Origin: Udaeobacter sp046731855
GTDB lineage: Bacteria > Verrucomicrobiota > Verrucomicrobiia > Chthoniobacterales > UBA10450
DNA length: 52,885 bases
Direction of reading: 5' to 3'
Assembly: GCA_046731855.1 (NCBI GenBank)
Contig: JBKPLX010000216.1
Span: 1-52,885 of the forward strand
Shown: piece after piece, positions 7,922 through 16,646 of the stretch
Layout of the letters: every line of letters starts with the position of its first letter
Numbering within the stretch: position 1 is the first letter of the stretch
Notes under the pieces: generated by a model
Told to the model about the DNA's origin: nothing
The model's database searches: none
Seen by the model: only the letters and a program-made list of their open reading frames with translations
Translations under genes and position numbers: made by a program

Positions 7922-8989
7922 TCACTCTGACCACGCTCCAGATGTCGCAGCGAGTTGGTGAACAGTTTGGGCGCAGCCCCATGACAGCGTGAAGCCTGAG
8001 CCGCCATGGCCGTAGTTATGAATAACGGTGTGGCCGTCGCTCAACTGAGCGCACTCGACGCGAACGCCTGATTTCCTATACGGACGCAGTCCCACGCGCT
8101 CGGCGAGAACATTTGGTTTCTCGATCGTCAAGGCGCGGCTGCATTCAGCGAGGATTCGCGCGGTTGTTGCGGAATCAACGACAAGGTCGTCACTGAGATC
8201 GTTTGTTCCTCCGAAAACACAATCGTTCCTGCGGGGGATCGCGTACATCAGCGGGGCGTCATCACAAACGCCGGCGTATGAAAGGTCTTTGATCCTCGGC
8301 ACAATCGCGACCTGGCCGCGGTGCGGCTCAATATCGGTGTCGCGGATGAGTTCCCGGGCGCCGATTCCGGCACAGTTAATCACCAGATCAAATTTTGGAT
8401 CGACGTCCTCGAGTTTTTCAAAACGGACATCTTCAGTGATTTGACCATCGGCTTTCAAAAACCGGTTTGCCAGATAATCGAGGTAGATGGTTGTATCCAT
8501 CAGCGGAACATTCAGCGCGAAGCCGCTAGCGAATGACGCAGACCGTCCATTGAGAGATGTGATCCGCTCGCTTCCCGTTTGCTCAGCCTTTAGCCTTCTC
8601 GTCCATGTCGCGGCTTCTCCAGCAGCTCCATTCTCGACTTCGTTCGACATGACAGAAATAGGAAGCAGACGGGCCCCAAGCGGAACCGCCCAGCCCGGAA
8701 TTTGAATTTGTCCAGTGCGCGAAAATTGGCGGAGCTCGATCATGGAAACGCCGCTGTCGGGATTACGAGCGAGATCGATCAGCGTTCGATAGGTCTCGAG
8801 CGCCCATGGGATCACTTTGTTCGCAGGCTCCACGTCGTAGGGGAACCAAAGCGCCGCAGCGGCTCCAGATGTTGTTTGCTGCCCGATATCTTTGGCGAGG
8901 ATCGCTGTTCGATATCCGCGCTCGGCGAAAACGACACCGCAGGTAAGGCCTGAAACGCCAGCCCCGACGATTCCTACCTGATGCTTCAT
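7922..8989 (-). CDS. FAD-dependent D-amino-acid oxidase-like protein
   Basis: This 355-residue protein opens with a dinucleotide-binding motif (VGIVGAGVSGLTCGVVFAER). It contains the DAO-type segments SGAAAALWFPYDVEP, NCAGIGARELI, HRGQVAIVPR and, near the C-terminus, HNYGHGGSGFTLSWGCA, where the FAD pyrophosphate contact lies. It oxidatively deaminates D-amino acids or a related amine and gives hydrogen peroxide. Residues around 111-120 (ISVMSNEVENG) are encoded by a half copy of the MITE-like repeat and look like an in-frame insertion relative to the family. The gene is divergent from mqnC. Confidence 0.87.
   Translation of the reverse strand: MKHQVGIVGAGVSGLTCGVVFAERGYRTAILAKDIGQQTTSGAAAALWFPYDVEPANKVIPWALETYRTLIDLARNPDSGVSMIELRQFSRTGQIQIPGWAVPLGARLLPISVMSNEVENGAAGEAATWTRRLKAEQTGSERITSLNGRSASFASGFALNVPLMDTTIYLDYLANRFLKADGQITEDVRFEKLEDVDPKFDLVINCAGIGARELIRDTDIEPHRGQVAIVPRIKDLSYAGVCDDAPLMYAIPRRNDCVFGGTNDLSDDLVVDSATTARILAECSRALTIEKPNVLAERVGLRPYRKSGVRVECAQLSDGHTVIHNYGHGGSGFTLSWGCAQTVHQLAATSGAWSE
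8632..8654. repeat. Half copy of the MITE-like repeat inside the oxidase gene
   Basis: On the minus strand the sequence reads TGTCATGTCGAACGAAGTCG, which matches the terminal repeat of the elements at 953-1037, 31110-31252 and 36370-36464. It is translated in frame as part of the D-amino-acid oxidase-like protein. The 60 or so bases that follow in the gene direction may be the rest of the element, but they are too diverged to be sure. Confidence 0.6.
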
Positions 8990-9039
8990 TGGAATGATCT
9001 ACGTGCAATCATTTGCCGCGTCATATAAAATGGCGGGCG

Positions 9040-10131
9040 ATGGTTTCTTTGAATCGAAATGGATTAACCGAGAGAGTGCTTTCCGGTGACCGGATTTCCA
9101 TGGACGATGCGCTCGAATTGTATCGCTGGCCCTTGGAAGAGTTGGGCGCGCTGGCTAATGCCAGGCGCGATCTGGCAAAGGCAAAAAGTTACGCCGGACA
9201 GGGCCGTGAGGTCGTAACCTACATCGTCGATCGTAACATCAACTACACGAACGTCTGCAATGTTTATTGTAAGTTTTGCGCGTTCTATCGAACCGAGAAG
9301 GACGAGGATCATTACGTGCTTTCGTTCGAGCAAATCGATCAGAAACTGGACGAACTTTCTGCCGCTGGTGGTGTTCAAATCCTGATGCAAGGGGGGCATC
9401 ATCCGAAATTACCGTTCCAATGGTACATCGACCTGCTGCGTCACATCCAGGAAAAGTATCCGCACATCAATGTTCACGGGTTCAGCCCACCGGAGTTTCA
9501 GCATTTCGCGGAGACCTTCCGGATGCCGCTGCGCGAAGTGATCTCGCAATTCAAGAAAGCTGGTCTCGGATCGATTCCAGGCGGCGGCGGAGAAATTCTC
9601 GTGGATCGGGTGCGGAAGAAAATCTCGCCGTTGAAAATTGACAGCGATCAATGGCTGTACGTGATGCAAACAGCGCACGAACTCGGATTGAAATCGAGCG
9701 CCACGATGATGTTTGGACACGTGGAAACCATCGAAGACCGGATCGAACATTTACGTCGCATTCGTGATCAGCAGGATCGAAGCGGTGGATTTACGGCGTT
9801 CATATGTTGGACATTTCAGCCGCAGCACACCGTCTTGAAGATCAAACACCCGACCGGCGTGGCCGAATACTTACGAACGCAGGCCCTCGCCCGGATTTTT
9901 TTGGACAACATCGACAATATCCAAAGTTCCTGGGTAACGCAGGGTCCGGACATCGGGCAGATCGCGCTCCGATACGGCGCGAACGATTTCGGATCGGTAA
10001 TGATGGAAGAGAACGTCGTTAGCAGCGCCGGAACAACATTTCGATTGGATGCAGGGCAAATTGAATCGCTTATTCGCGACGCCGGCTACAAACCGCGTCG
10101 CCGAAATAATTGGTATGAACTTTTGAATTGA
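9040..10131 (+). CDS. mqnC: Cyclic dehypoxanthinyl futalosine synthase
   Basis: This is a 363-residue radical SAM enzyme counted from the ATG at 9040; an in-frame TTG at 9013 is less likely. The [4Fe-4S] cysteines are Cys73, Cys77 and Cys80 in CNVYCKFC. Family blocks include QILMQGGHHP, HGFSPPEF, GLGSIPGGGGEIL and GANDFGSVMMEENVV, typical of MqnC. It closes the spiro ring of dehypoxanthine futalosine in the futalosine route to menaquinone, so the organism probably makes menaquinone this way. No other mqn gene is in the window. Confidence 0.95.
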   Translation: MVSLNRNGLTERVLSGDRISMDDALELYRWPLEELGALANARRDLAKAKSYAGQGREVVTYIVDRNINYTNVCNVYCKFCAFYRTEKDEDHYVLSFEQIDQKLDELSAAGGVQILMQGGHHPKLPFQWYIDLLRHIQEKYPHINVHGFSPPEFQHFAETFRMPLREVISQFKKAGLGSIPGGGGEILVDRVRKKISPLKIDSDQWLYVMQTAHELGLKSSATMMFGHVETIEDRIEHLRRIRDQQDRSGGFTAFICWTFQPQHTVLKIKHPTGVAEYLRTQALARIFLDNIDNIQSSWVTQGPDIGQIALRYGANDFGSVMMEENVVSSAGTTFRLDAGQIESLIRDAGYKPRRRNNWYELLN

Positions 10132-10261
10132 AGGAGCCGGCCGACGCGCGGCAAACTGACCCGCTTCTGTGAAAATCTCGCCTTGACGACTGCCCCCTTC
10201 TTTCCGATATAGCCGCCTGTCCTGCGTGGGCTCGCTTGCGCGGGGCCGCGCTTCTTAACCT

Positions 10262-12595
10262 ATGAAATATTTTTCTGGATGGATGCGCCCCCCGCCATTT
10301 GCAATTTGGGCCGCGTCGATTTGTGCATTACTTGGTGTCACAGTCGCACGGGCGCAGGCTCCGCAAGCGCCTCCGCAAAATCCCATCGTCCGCTCAATTG
10401 ACGTGGAATACACCGGCCCCGGCACAGTCAGCAAGGAACGAATTCTCGCACAAATTCGGACCAGGGTGGGCCAGCCATATTCCAACGAAGTCGTCGAGCA
10501 GGATATCGCCGCTCTCTACAAGACCGGATCGATTCAAAACGTTCGCATTTTTGCCCAGCCGCAAGGCGATGGATTGAAAGTGATCGTTGCCGTTCACACG
10601 CGTTCGATCCTGCGCGAGATCGTAATCGACGGCGCTGAACGCGTGAAACCGGAGAGACTGCGCAAAGAAATCAAATTGAAACTGAACCAACCGGTTAACG
10701 AACAGGCACTGGAAGAAGCCCGCCAGAAGATCATCGAAGTCTATCAGGGGCGCGGCTTCACGGACGTCGGCGTTCAATTTCGAGTGGATCCAATTGACGA
10801 GAAACGGGGGACATCGCGCGTCACTTACACTATCAACGAAGGAGCAAAAGGCGCAGTGCGCCAAATTAACTTCGAAGGAAACACGCATTTTGGCACGAGA
10901 GTACTGCGCAAACAGATGAAGACGCGTGGTAGGACGCCCATTTATTTCGTGGATAAATCCGGCCGCCTGGACGAGGCGCAGTTGCAACAGGACCTCGACA
11001 AAATCCGCGAGTTTTACCAGGACCACGGCTACATCGACGTCGAAATCAAGGACGTGCGTAGGGAACGCACGGAGAAGGGTCCCATGATTCTTACCATCGT
11101 GATTGTTGAAGGCCCACAGTATCACGTGAACAAGCTGACCATTACAGGTTATCAGAATACGACAGAGCAAAAGATCCGTATGCTGCTAAAAATGAAGGAA
11201 GGCAGCGTTTATTCGCCCAAGCAGCTGCGCGATGATGCCAAGGCGGTGGCCGATGCTTACGGCAGTGGCGGCTATGTCGATCTCGTCGTCCAGCCCGAAG
11301 GTACGCCGGCGGGTCCGGCTTTAATCGATGTACACTATGGCATAGAGGAGGGGGTTCGCTCGTTCGTAAATCGGGTCACTATCGAGGGGAACACGCGCAC
11401 CAAGGACAAAGTCATCCGGCGCGAAGTGCTTGTTGCGCCTGGTGACGTCTTTAACACCGTGCGCGTGGACATCACCAAGAAACGTCTCGAGAATCTGGGA
11501 TATTTTGCAAAAGTCGAGACTTATCCGGAAGACACTGACATACCTGGGCGAAAGGATCTCACCATCCTGGTGCAGGAAAAGCGGACCGGTTCGCTCAGCT
11601 TCGGCGGCGGGTTCAGCACGGTCGATCAGTTGGTTGGATTCGCGGAACTGACCCAAGGCAATTTCGATCTGTTCAACTGGCCTTCGTTTACCGGTGGAGG
11701 CCAAAAATTCAGGCTACGCCTGCAGTACGGCACGCAACGCAAGGATTTCATTCTTTCGCTGACCGAACCGTACTTCCTCGATCGGCGATTGTCGTTGAGT
11801 GGCTCGCTTTTTTTTACCGAGGCAAACTATTTGAGCGCCGAATACAACCAGCGCAATTACGGGTTTTCCATCGAATCGCGCAAGCCGATCAATGCGTATA
11901 CGTATGTCGCGGCGGGATACCAGCTGCAGGACGTCGATATTTATGATGTGGCCGTTAGCGCATCTGATTTCATTCAGTCACAGAAGGGGTCGACCACCGA
12001 GAGCAAGATTTTTAGCAGCGTCGTGTTCGACAGCCGCGACAATCCTTTGCTCTCACGCCGGGGACGACGCGTCACCTTCTCGCCTTATATCGCTGGCGGC
12101 TTTCTTGGAGGCGATGTTCAAGTCTACGGATTGGACCTCGAAGGATCGCAATATTTTCATCTTCCATGGGACACCATCCTCCTGATTAACGGCGAAATTG
12201 CCACGGTGAGCCAATGGGGAAGCGGCACTGATGTACCAATCTTCGAACGGCTTTATCTTGGCGGCTCAAATAACCTGCGCGGATTTCCGTTTCGCGAAGT
12301 TGGTCCGCAAGATGAGAACGGTGAACCAATCGGTGGAAAGTCGATGTGGCGCACGACGGTTGAATGGACTTTCCCGATCATTGAAAAAGCGCGTGGAGCA
12401 GTTTTTTACGATACCGGCTTTGTTAACAGCGGCGAGTGGTCCTTCGGTTTCAATCATATCGCCTCGGATATTGGTATCGGGCTTCGCCTTGATCTGCCGA
12501 TCGGTCCGTTGCGCCTCGATTATGGATATCCTATACAGCGCGATGGGTATAACGGTGGCGGTCGTTTCAACTTCAACGTGGGCTATCAATTTTGA
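10262..12595 (+). CDS. bamA: Outer membrane protein assembly factor BamA
   Basis: This 777-residue protein has a signal peptide (about residues 1-33, ending VARAQA), five successive POTRA domains to about residue 430 and a C-terminal 16-strand beta-barrel. Barrel hallmarks are LYLGGSNNLRGFPFREVGP, which holds the VRGF-type loop motif, and the terminal strand GRFNFNVGYQF with an aromatic last residue. It inserts beta-barrel proteins into the outer membrane and shows that the cell is diderm. The Skp-like chaperone gene follows 55 bases later, a common pairing. A weak promoter-like TTGACG at 10183-10188 with TATAGC at 10208-10213 precedes it, but the spacing is long. Confidence 0.95.
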   Translation: MKYFSGWMRPPPFAIWAASICALLGVTVARAQAPQAPPQNPIVRSIDVEYTGPGTVSKERILAQIRTRVGQPYSNEVVEQDIAALYKTGSIQNVRIFAQPQGDGLKVIVAVHTRSILREIVIDGAERVKPERLRKEIKLKLNQPVNEQALEEARQKIIEVYQGRGFTDVGVQFRVDPIDEKRGTSRVTYTINEGAKGAVRQINFEGNTHFGTRVLRKQMKTRGRTPIYFVDKSGRLDEAQLQQDLDKIREFYQDHGYIDVEIKDVRRERTEKGPMILTIVIVEGPQYHVNKLTITGYQNTTEQKIRMLLKMKEGSVYSPKQLRDDAKAVADAYGSGGYVDLVVQPEGTPAGPALIDVHYGIEEGVRSFVNRVTIEGNTRTKDKVIRREVLVAPGDVFNTVRVDITKKRLENLGYFAKVETYPEDTDIPGRKDLTILVQEKRTGSLSFGGGFSTVDQLVGFAELTQGNFDLFNWPSFTGGGQKFRLRLQYGTQRKDFILSLTEPYFLDRRLSLSGSLFFTEANYLSAEYNQRNYGFSIESRKPINAYTYVAAGYQLQDVDIYDVAVSASDFIQSQKGSTTESKIFSSVVFDSRDNPLLSRRGRRVTFSPYIAGGFLGGDVQVYGLDLEGSQYFHLPWDTILLINGEIATVSQWGSGTDVPIFERLYLGGSNNLRGFPFREVGPQDENGEPIGGKSMWRTTVEWTFPIIEKARGAVFYDTGFVNSGEWSFGFNHIASDIGIGLRLDLPIGPLRLDYGYPIQRDGYNGGGRFNFNVGYQF

Positions 12596-12650
12596 ACGAA
12601 TATATGTGGTTGCAGTCTAACGCGATTCCTAGCACTGTATCCTCCATTTT

Positions 12651-13283
12651 ATGAAAAAGTCTCTGTCCACAATGCTTGTATTGACGCTGGTCTTTCCGAT
12701 TGCGGCTCTTGCACAAGGCACAATGAAAATCGGAACGGTTGATATGCAGCGCGCTTTCAAGGAATACAACAAGACCAAGGAAGCCGAAGTAAAAATCAAT
12801 GATGCAAAAAATTCCGCCAAGAAAGAATACGACGATCGAGCGGAATCGTACAAAAAGGCACTGGATGAAATCAACAATCTGAACAAGCAGCTGGAGTCGC
12901 CGGCGCTGAGCGCAGATAAGAAGACCCAAACGGCAAAGGAACGGGACGACAAGATTGCTAACATCAAAAACATGGAGCGTGAGATCAGCGATTTCCGTCA
13001 AACTCGCGAACGGCAATTACAGGAACAATTGATGCGCGTGCGAGAAGGGATCGTAAAGGAAATCACCGATGTCGTGATGGAAAAAGTCAAAGCGAATCAT
13101 TTCGACATGGTGTTCGATAAATCGGGCATGAGCATCAATGGTGTCCCATTCCTGCTGTATGCGCCGGACAATGTCGATTTTACGAACGACATCATCGCCG
13201 TGCTCAACAAGCCGGGACGCGCTCCTAGCTCAACTGCGAAAGCGAATCCATCGGCCACTCCGGCAAGAGCTGCGAAGCCTTAA
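12651..13283 (+). CDS. OmpH/Skp-family periplasmic chaperone
   Basis: The 210-residue protein has a signal peptide (MKKSLSTMLVLTLVFPIAALAQG), then the family opening IGTVDMQRAFKEYNKTKEA. A long charged coiled-coil with many Lys, Glu and Asp follows (about residues 40-140), and then the returning strand MVFDKSGMSINGVPFLLYA. It probably carries unfolded outer membrane proteins across the periplasm to the BamA complex encoded just upstream. The C-terminal 20 residues are a Ser/Ala/Pro tail. A strong terminator follows, so bamA and this gene form one transcription unit. Confidence 0.9.
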   Translation: MKKSLSTMLVLTLVFPIAALAQGTMKIGTVDMQRAFKEYNKTKEAEVKINDAKNSAKKEYDDRAESYKKALDEINNLNKQLESPALSADKKTQTAKERDDKIANIKNMEREISDFRQTRERQLQEQLMRVREGIVKEITDVVMEKVKANHFDMVFDKSGMSINGVPFLLYAPDNVDFTNDIIAVLNKPGRAPSSTAKANPSATPARAAKP

Positions 13284-13304
13284 CATTTAGATTCGACAAT
13301 TTGG

Positions 13305-13340
13305 AAATACACGCGAGCTAAACTCGCGTGTATTTTTTTT
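13305..13340 (+). terminator. Rho-independent terminator of bamA-skp
   Basis: A stem of about 13 bp, AAATACACGCGAG paired with CTCGCGTGTATTT, has a 5-base loop and runs into eight consecutive T residues. It lies 22 bases after the chaperone stop codon. Confidence 0.9.
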
Positions 13341-13347
13341 CGTACGA

Positions 13348-14220
13348 ATGAATAGCAGCGATCCATATGAAAGGGAAAGGATTGGTGATCGGTTGCGGCC
13401 TGCGAAAATATCGATCTTAATCCGACCTCGAATTCTGCCGACGATCTTTGCTTTTCTTGCGTTCTGCTCAAGCTCGTTCGCAGAGAATTGGGAAGCGACA
13501 ATCAGCAAGGATCCCCCCGGAAATTTTCCGGAACTGCGCCCCTTGCGCGCGTCCTATCGCTTCGGGTGGTCTGGCCTGACGGCTGCTACTGGAGATGTCC
13601 ACTTTACAAAGCCATCTGAAAACAAGTTTCAACTCGACGGAACGGGTCGAACCATTGGCTTTGTTCGCGCGTTGTGGAAACTGGATGTGAGCTATCAGGC
13701 GGCCGCCACTGCAGGGACATTGCGACCAATCGAAGCCCAGCAAGTTGAAAGTTATCGATCAAAGAAAATTGTCACACATCTCACTTTCACAAATAACGGC
13801 GTGACTCGGGTGAGAACAGATGGCAAAAGCGCAGCGGAAGCGAAAACTCGCCAGTTTAATTTTCCCAATCTCTTCGATCTATTTTCGGCTATGCTTTATG
13901 TGCGCAGTCAACCGCTTAAAGACCGCAGTGTTTATCGTGTCGTGGCCTATCCCGCAACCAATGCTTACCTTGCCACCGTCACGGCAGTTGGTCGGGAAAA
14001 AATCTCAGTGCACGCTGGCAGTTACAGCGCAATCAAACTCGATTTGCAGCTCAAGCGGATTGGCAAGCATCGCCAAGTAGAGCCGCACCGGAAATTTCGT
14101 CGCGGCACCATTTGGGTGTCGGATGATGCCGAACGATTGCTGCTTCGCATTGAAGCGCAGATTTTCGTTGGCACAGTCTTTGCCGAACTGCAATCGGTCA
14201 GCTTCGACAATCCTAAATAG
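13348..14220 (+). CDS. DUF3108-like exported protein
   Basis: This 290-residue product begins at the ATG at 13348, just after the terminator. An N-terminal hydrophobic stretch (ILPTIFAFLAFCSSSFAENW, about residues 29-48) suggests export, though an unusually long basic leader precedes it and a later start may be the true one. The body matches the DUF3108 pattern: LRASYRFGWSGLTAATGDVHF, then a middle part with FPNLFDLFSAMLYVRSQPL, and the ending GTIWVSDDAERLLLRIEAQI. These proteins are predicted periplasmic beta-rich proteins of unknown function. I see no operon partner on this strand. Confidence 0.75.
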   Translation: MNSSDPYERERIGDRLRPAKISILIRPRILPTIFAFLAFCSSSFAENWEATISKDPPGNFPELRPLRASYRFGWSGLTAATGDVHFTKPSENKFQLDGTGRTIGFVRALWKLDVSYQAAATAGTLRPIEAQQVESYRSKKIVTHLTFTNNGVTRVRTDGKSAAEAKTRQFNFPNLFDLFSAMLYVRSQPLKDRSVYRVVAYPATNAYLATVTAVGREKISVHAGSYSAIKLDLQLKRIGKHRQVEPHRKFRRGTIWVSDDAERLLLRIEAQIFVGTVFAELQSVSFDNPK

Positions 14221-14265
14221 CGCATGCGCCCGCGTCCGGGCGCCAGCCACAGGATTAGCGCGATG

Positions 14266-15000
14266 CTACTCAGGAACCCATTCACCGCGGGCTGGAGGAC
14301 CAGGCGGAGGACGCCAACGTCTGCGCGCGGGGTCGTAAAATGGTTGGCGCGGCTGCGGTAACAGGCGAAGGGCGGCCAGTGTTTCTAAATCAAGGCGCCC
14401 GGTCACCGGAATTTTAGCATGCGCTTGATACGCTCGCAGCGAGAACTCCATCGCCGGTCCATAGATTCCGTTGACCTCCTCATGATAAAGGCCGTGCCGC
14501 GTCAGCGCGATTTGAGCAGAAACTATCACGTTGCGTTGTACTTCGGGTGGGGCAGTTTCAAAAGGCGTCCGCGCAAGTACTCCCGCCGAAGTAGGTGGAG
14601 CGACCGGATTGGATGGATACACCTCTTGATCTTGCGGCGTATCGGTAAAGGGCTGAACGGGTGGTGGCGTTACATTCGCTCTCGCGATTGGAGATTGTTC
14701 GCCGGGTTTAGATAAAGCGGGGCTGGGTGAGGCAGGCTTTGCCGCCAATGGCGCAGCAGAAGACGAATTAATTCCAAGCGATTGAAGCGTCTCGCCATTG
14801 AGCTGGCCGTTCACCTGCAGTCCACTGCGGATTTGATAACGGCGAATGGCAGCGGTTAAATCCGAACTCATCTGACCAGTGATCTCACCGTAGTAGAAGC
14901 CTTGCTCTTTCAAGGTTTGCTGCACGCTTTCAATCATCTGGTCCGCTCGCGCCAGCAGAAGCGATCCCAAAAAGATCAGCACTGCGATGTTGGCCTTCAT
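14266..15000 (-). CDS. Exported protein with two peptidoglycan-binding (PG_binding_1) domains
   Basis: The 244-residue protein has a signal peptide (MKANIAVLIFLGSLLLARA). A first PG_binding_1 domain covers about residues 22-75 (VQQTLKEQGFYYGEITGQMS and the following RYQ and LQVNGQLNGETL). A Pro/Ser/Ala linker is followed by a second domain at about residues 160-215 (ALTRHGLYHEEVNGIYGPAM and RAYQAHAKIPVTGRLDLETL). The tail is Pro/Arg-rich. It probably anchors to the cell wall; no catalytic domain is present. It lies downstream of the amidase gene with a 37-base gap and may be co-transcribed with it. Confidence 0.85.
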   Translation of the reverse strand: MKANIAVLIFLGSLLLARADQMIESVQQTLKEQGFYYGEITGQMSSDLTAAIRRYQIRSGLQVNGQLNGETLQSLGINSSSAAPLAAKPASPSPALSKPGEQSPIARANVTPPPVQPFTDTPQDQEVYPSNPVAPPTSAGVLARTPFETAPPEVQRNVIVSAQIALTRHGLYHEEVNGIYGPAMEFSLRAYQAHAKIPVTGRLDLETLAALRLLPQPRQPFYDPARRRWRPPPGPPARGEWVPE

Positions 15001-15037
15001 ATTGATGTTATTTTGACGCCCTCGCTTTTCTGCCTAT

Positions 15038-15832
15038 TCAGCGCTTTCCCGGATCTGTGACCGCCAACGTTGGCTTACGCAAACTTGCCGCTTCGCGATA
15101 ATGCAAAATGCCGTCGGCAACGGCTGCGGCGATCTGGTCGCGGTAATCGTCGCTCGCGAGTTTGGAAATATCCTCTTTGTTGGTCAGAAATCCTCCCTCG
15201 ATCAAGACCGCAGGAGAAGTCACGTTTGCGATAACAAAAAATTGTCCAGGTTGTGTACCTCGATTGATGGCCCGCGTGCGGGCGACCAGCGCTTCCTGAA
15301 CAAATCCCGCGAGCCTTTGACTTTCAGGATTCGGCGACGCGGAAAGTGGTCGCCATAAGAAAGGCAGCCACGAAGCCAGAGAGGAACCTGTGGTGATTTG
15401 ATGCGAGGCGTAGTAAGTCTCCACCCCGGTGGCGACCGGCTTGTTATCCTCGTTGAAATGAATGCTGACGAAAATACAATTTCTGATCCGATTAGCGAAC
15501 GCCGCGCGATCTGCCAGCGACACGTAAGTATCTCCCAGACGAGTCATCAATGTCGCGATTCCTTCCGAGTCTAGCAAACGATCGATTCGTCGCGCCACGT
15601 CGAGAGTCAGATCTTTTTCCAGTAACCCTCCGCACATTGCCCCGGAGTCCTGTCCCCCATGGCCAGGATCAAGAATGACCACTGCGAACGGACCGGGTGC
15701 AGCTGAAGGCTGCGCTGTTCTCGGCTCTGCCGCGGGCTTAGCTCTTTCCGTCTGGCGGAACTGCATCCAGACGAAAGACGCCATCATGAGCAACAATCCC
15801 GAGAGTGCCAGGATATTCCGAACCGGTTTCAC
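15038..15832 (-). CDS. N-acetylmuramoyl-L-alanine amidase (Amidase_3)
   Basis: This 264-residue protein has an N-terminal signal anchor (ILALSGLLLMMASFVWM). The Amidase_3 zinc hydrolase domain starts at AVVILDPGHGGQDSGA, where the His is a zinc ligand. It continues through GLLEKDLTLDVARRI, with a Glu ligand, and FVSIHFNEDN, with the third His, to VLIEGGFLTNKED, which holds the catalytic Glu. It cleaves the amide between muramic acid and the stem peptide during wall remodelling or cell separation. It sits between the peptidoglycan-binding protein and the proteasome genes, all on the minus strand. Confidence 0.92.
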   Translation of the reverse strand: MKPVRNILALSGLLLMMASFVWMQFRQTERAKPAAEPRTAQPSAAPGPFAVVILDPGHGGQDSGAMCGGLLEKDLTLDVARRIDRLLDSEGIATLMTRLGDTYVSLADRAAFANRIRNCIFVSIHFNEDNKPVATGVETYYASHQITTGSSLASWLPFLWRPLSASPNPESQRLAGFVQEALVARTRAINRGTQPGQFFVIANVTSPAVLIEGGFLTNKEDISKLASDDYRDQIAAAVADGILHYREAASLRKPTLAVTDPGKR

Positions 15833-15866
15833 GTGTGACTTCCCAACAACGATTTTTCCCCATACA

Positions 15867-16646
15867 TTAATCTCGGATCAAGGGGCGTAGTTCGCTGTCT
15901 GACAACGAACGATAACGGATTGCCCTCCCGGCGTCACGCTCAAGCACTGCCGCCTCGATTCCGGCATTAGCGAGTTGTTCCTGTCGATGTTTCCTGACAG
16001 CTGCGCGCTCTGGTGGTTCCTTTGCATCGCTGCTTTGTAAAGTCATATGCCCGATGCTCCATGCATCGAGCGCGGAGTTGAGCGCCGGCTCAAGGTTGGC
16101 ATCCGGTGCGTGCTGAGTTGCGAGAAATGCTTCCATCAGTTCTCTCGATTGCTGTGTCCCGCTAAGTGCCGCAAAGTCCCGTCGCGCTTGCGCGTACGTT
16201 GCGCCGTTCGTCGCAATTTCACCATCGTATTCTACTCGTAAAAACAAGTCCTCCTCGGGTCGTTCTCCGACCTCGGCAAAGAGCATCCGCGCCAGATATG
16301 GTGGCCCATACACCTGTTCAAACGCGCTCTTCATCACCGGACTGAGCGAGTAGTGTACGAGCCGTCGCAATGAAACATCTGTGGCGGACCGGGTGAAGCC
16401 TTCGCTGCTGGCCAATTCTATCGCCGCCATTCGCAATCGCTCGATATCTCCGGGATGACCAATCGCACCCATGGCAATCCGGTCGTAAATCTCAAAAATC
16501 TTCTGACGCATTTTACCGATGGTTAGAAACAAAATGCCGTCGCGATAACCGAGCGCCGCGATCGGACTGCCTGGAGCAAGCTGCCCTTCGATGTACTCGC
16601 GGCGATTAGCGATCGCTTCGACCCACCGATACGGTTCTTCAATCAT
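15867..16646 (-). CDS. prcA: 20S proteasome alpha subunit
   Basis: This 259-residue protein follows the bacterial alpha-subunit pattern: an N-terminal helix region YRWVEAIANRREYIEGQLAP, the strand DGILFLTIG, and FEIYDRIAMGAIGHPGDIER, closely resembling the KISEIYDRI segment of actinobacterial PrcA. VHYSLSPVMKSAFEQVYGPP and LFAEVGE follow. Alpha subunits form the outer gated rings of the 20S core. The start ATG overlaps the stop of prcB by four bases (ATGA), so the subunits are translationally coupled. The C-terminus ends LRPLIRD and lacks a clear HbYX feature, as expected for an alpha subunit. Confidence 0.9.
   Translation of the reverse strand: MIEEPYRWVEAIANRREYIEGQLAPGSPIAALGYRDGILFLTIGKMRQKIFEIYDRIAMGAIGHPGDIERLRMAAIELASSEGFTRSATDVSLRRLVHYSLSPVMKSAFEQVYGPPYLARMLFAEVGERPEEDLFLRVEYDGEIATNGATYAQARRDFAALSGTQQSRELMEAFLATQHAPDANLEPALNSALDAWSIGHMTLQSSDAKEPPERAAVRKHRQEQLANAGIEAAVLERDAGRAIRYRSLSDSELRPLIRD

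Noticed and set aside
10394..11170. 258-codon open frame on the minus strand inside bamA
   Set aside because: It is a shadow of the bamA POTRA region; the plus frame has full family similarity and the minus translation shows no domain.
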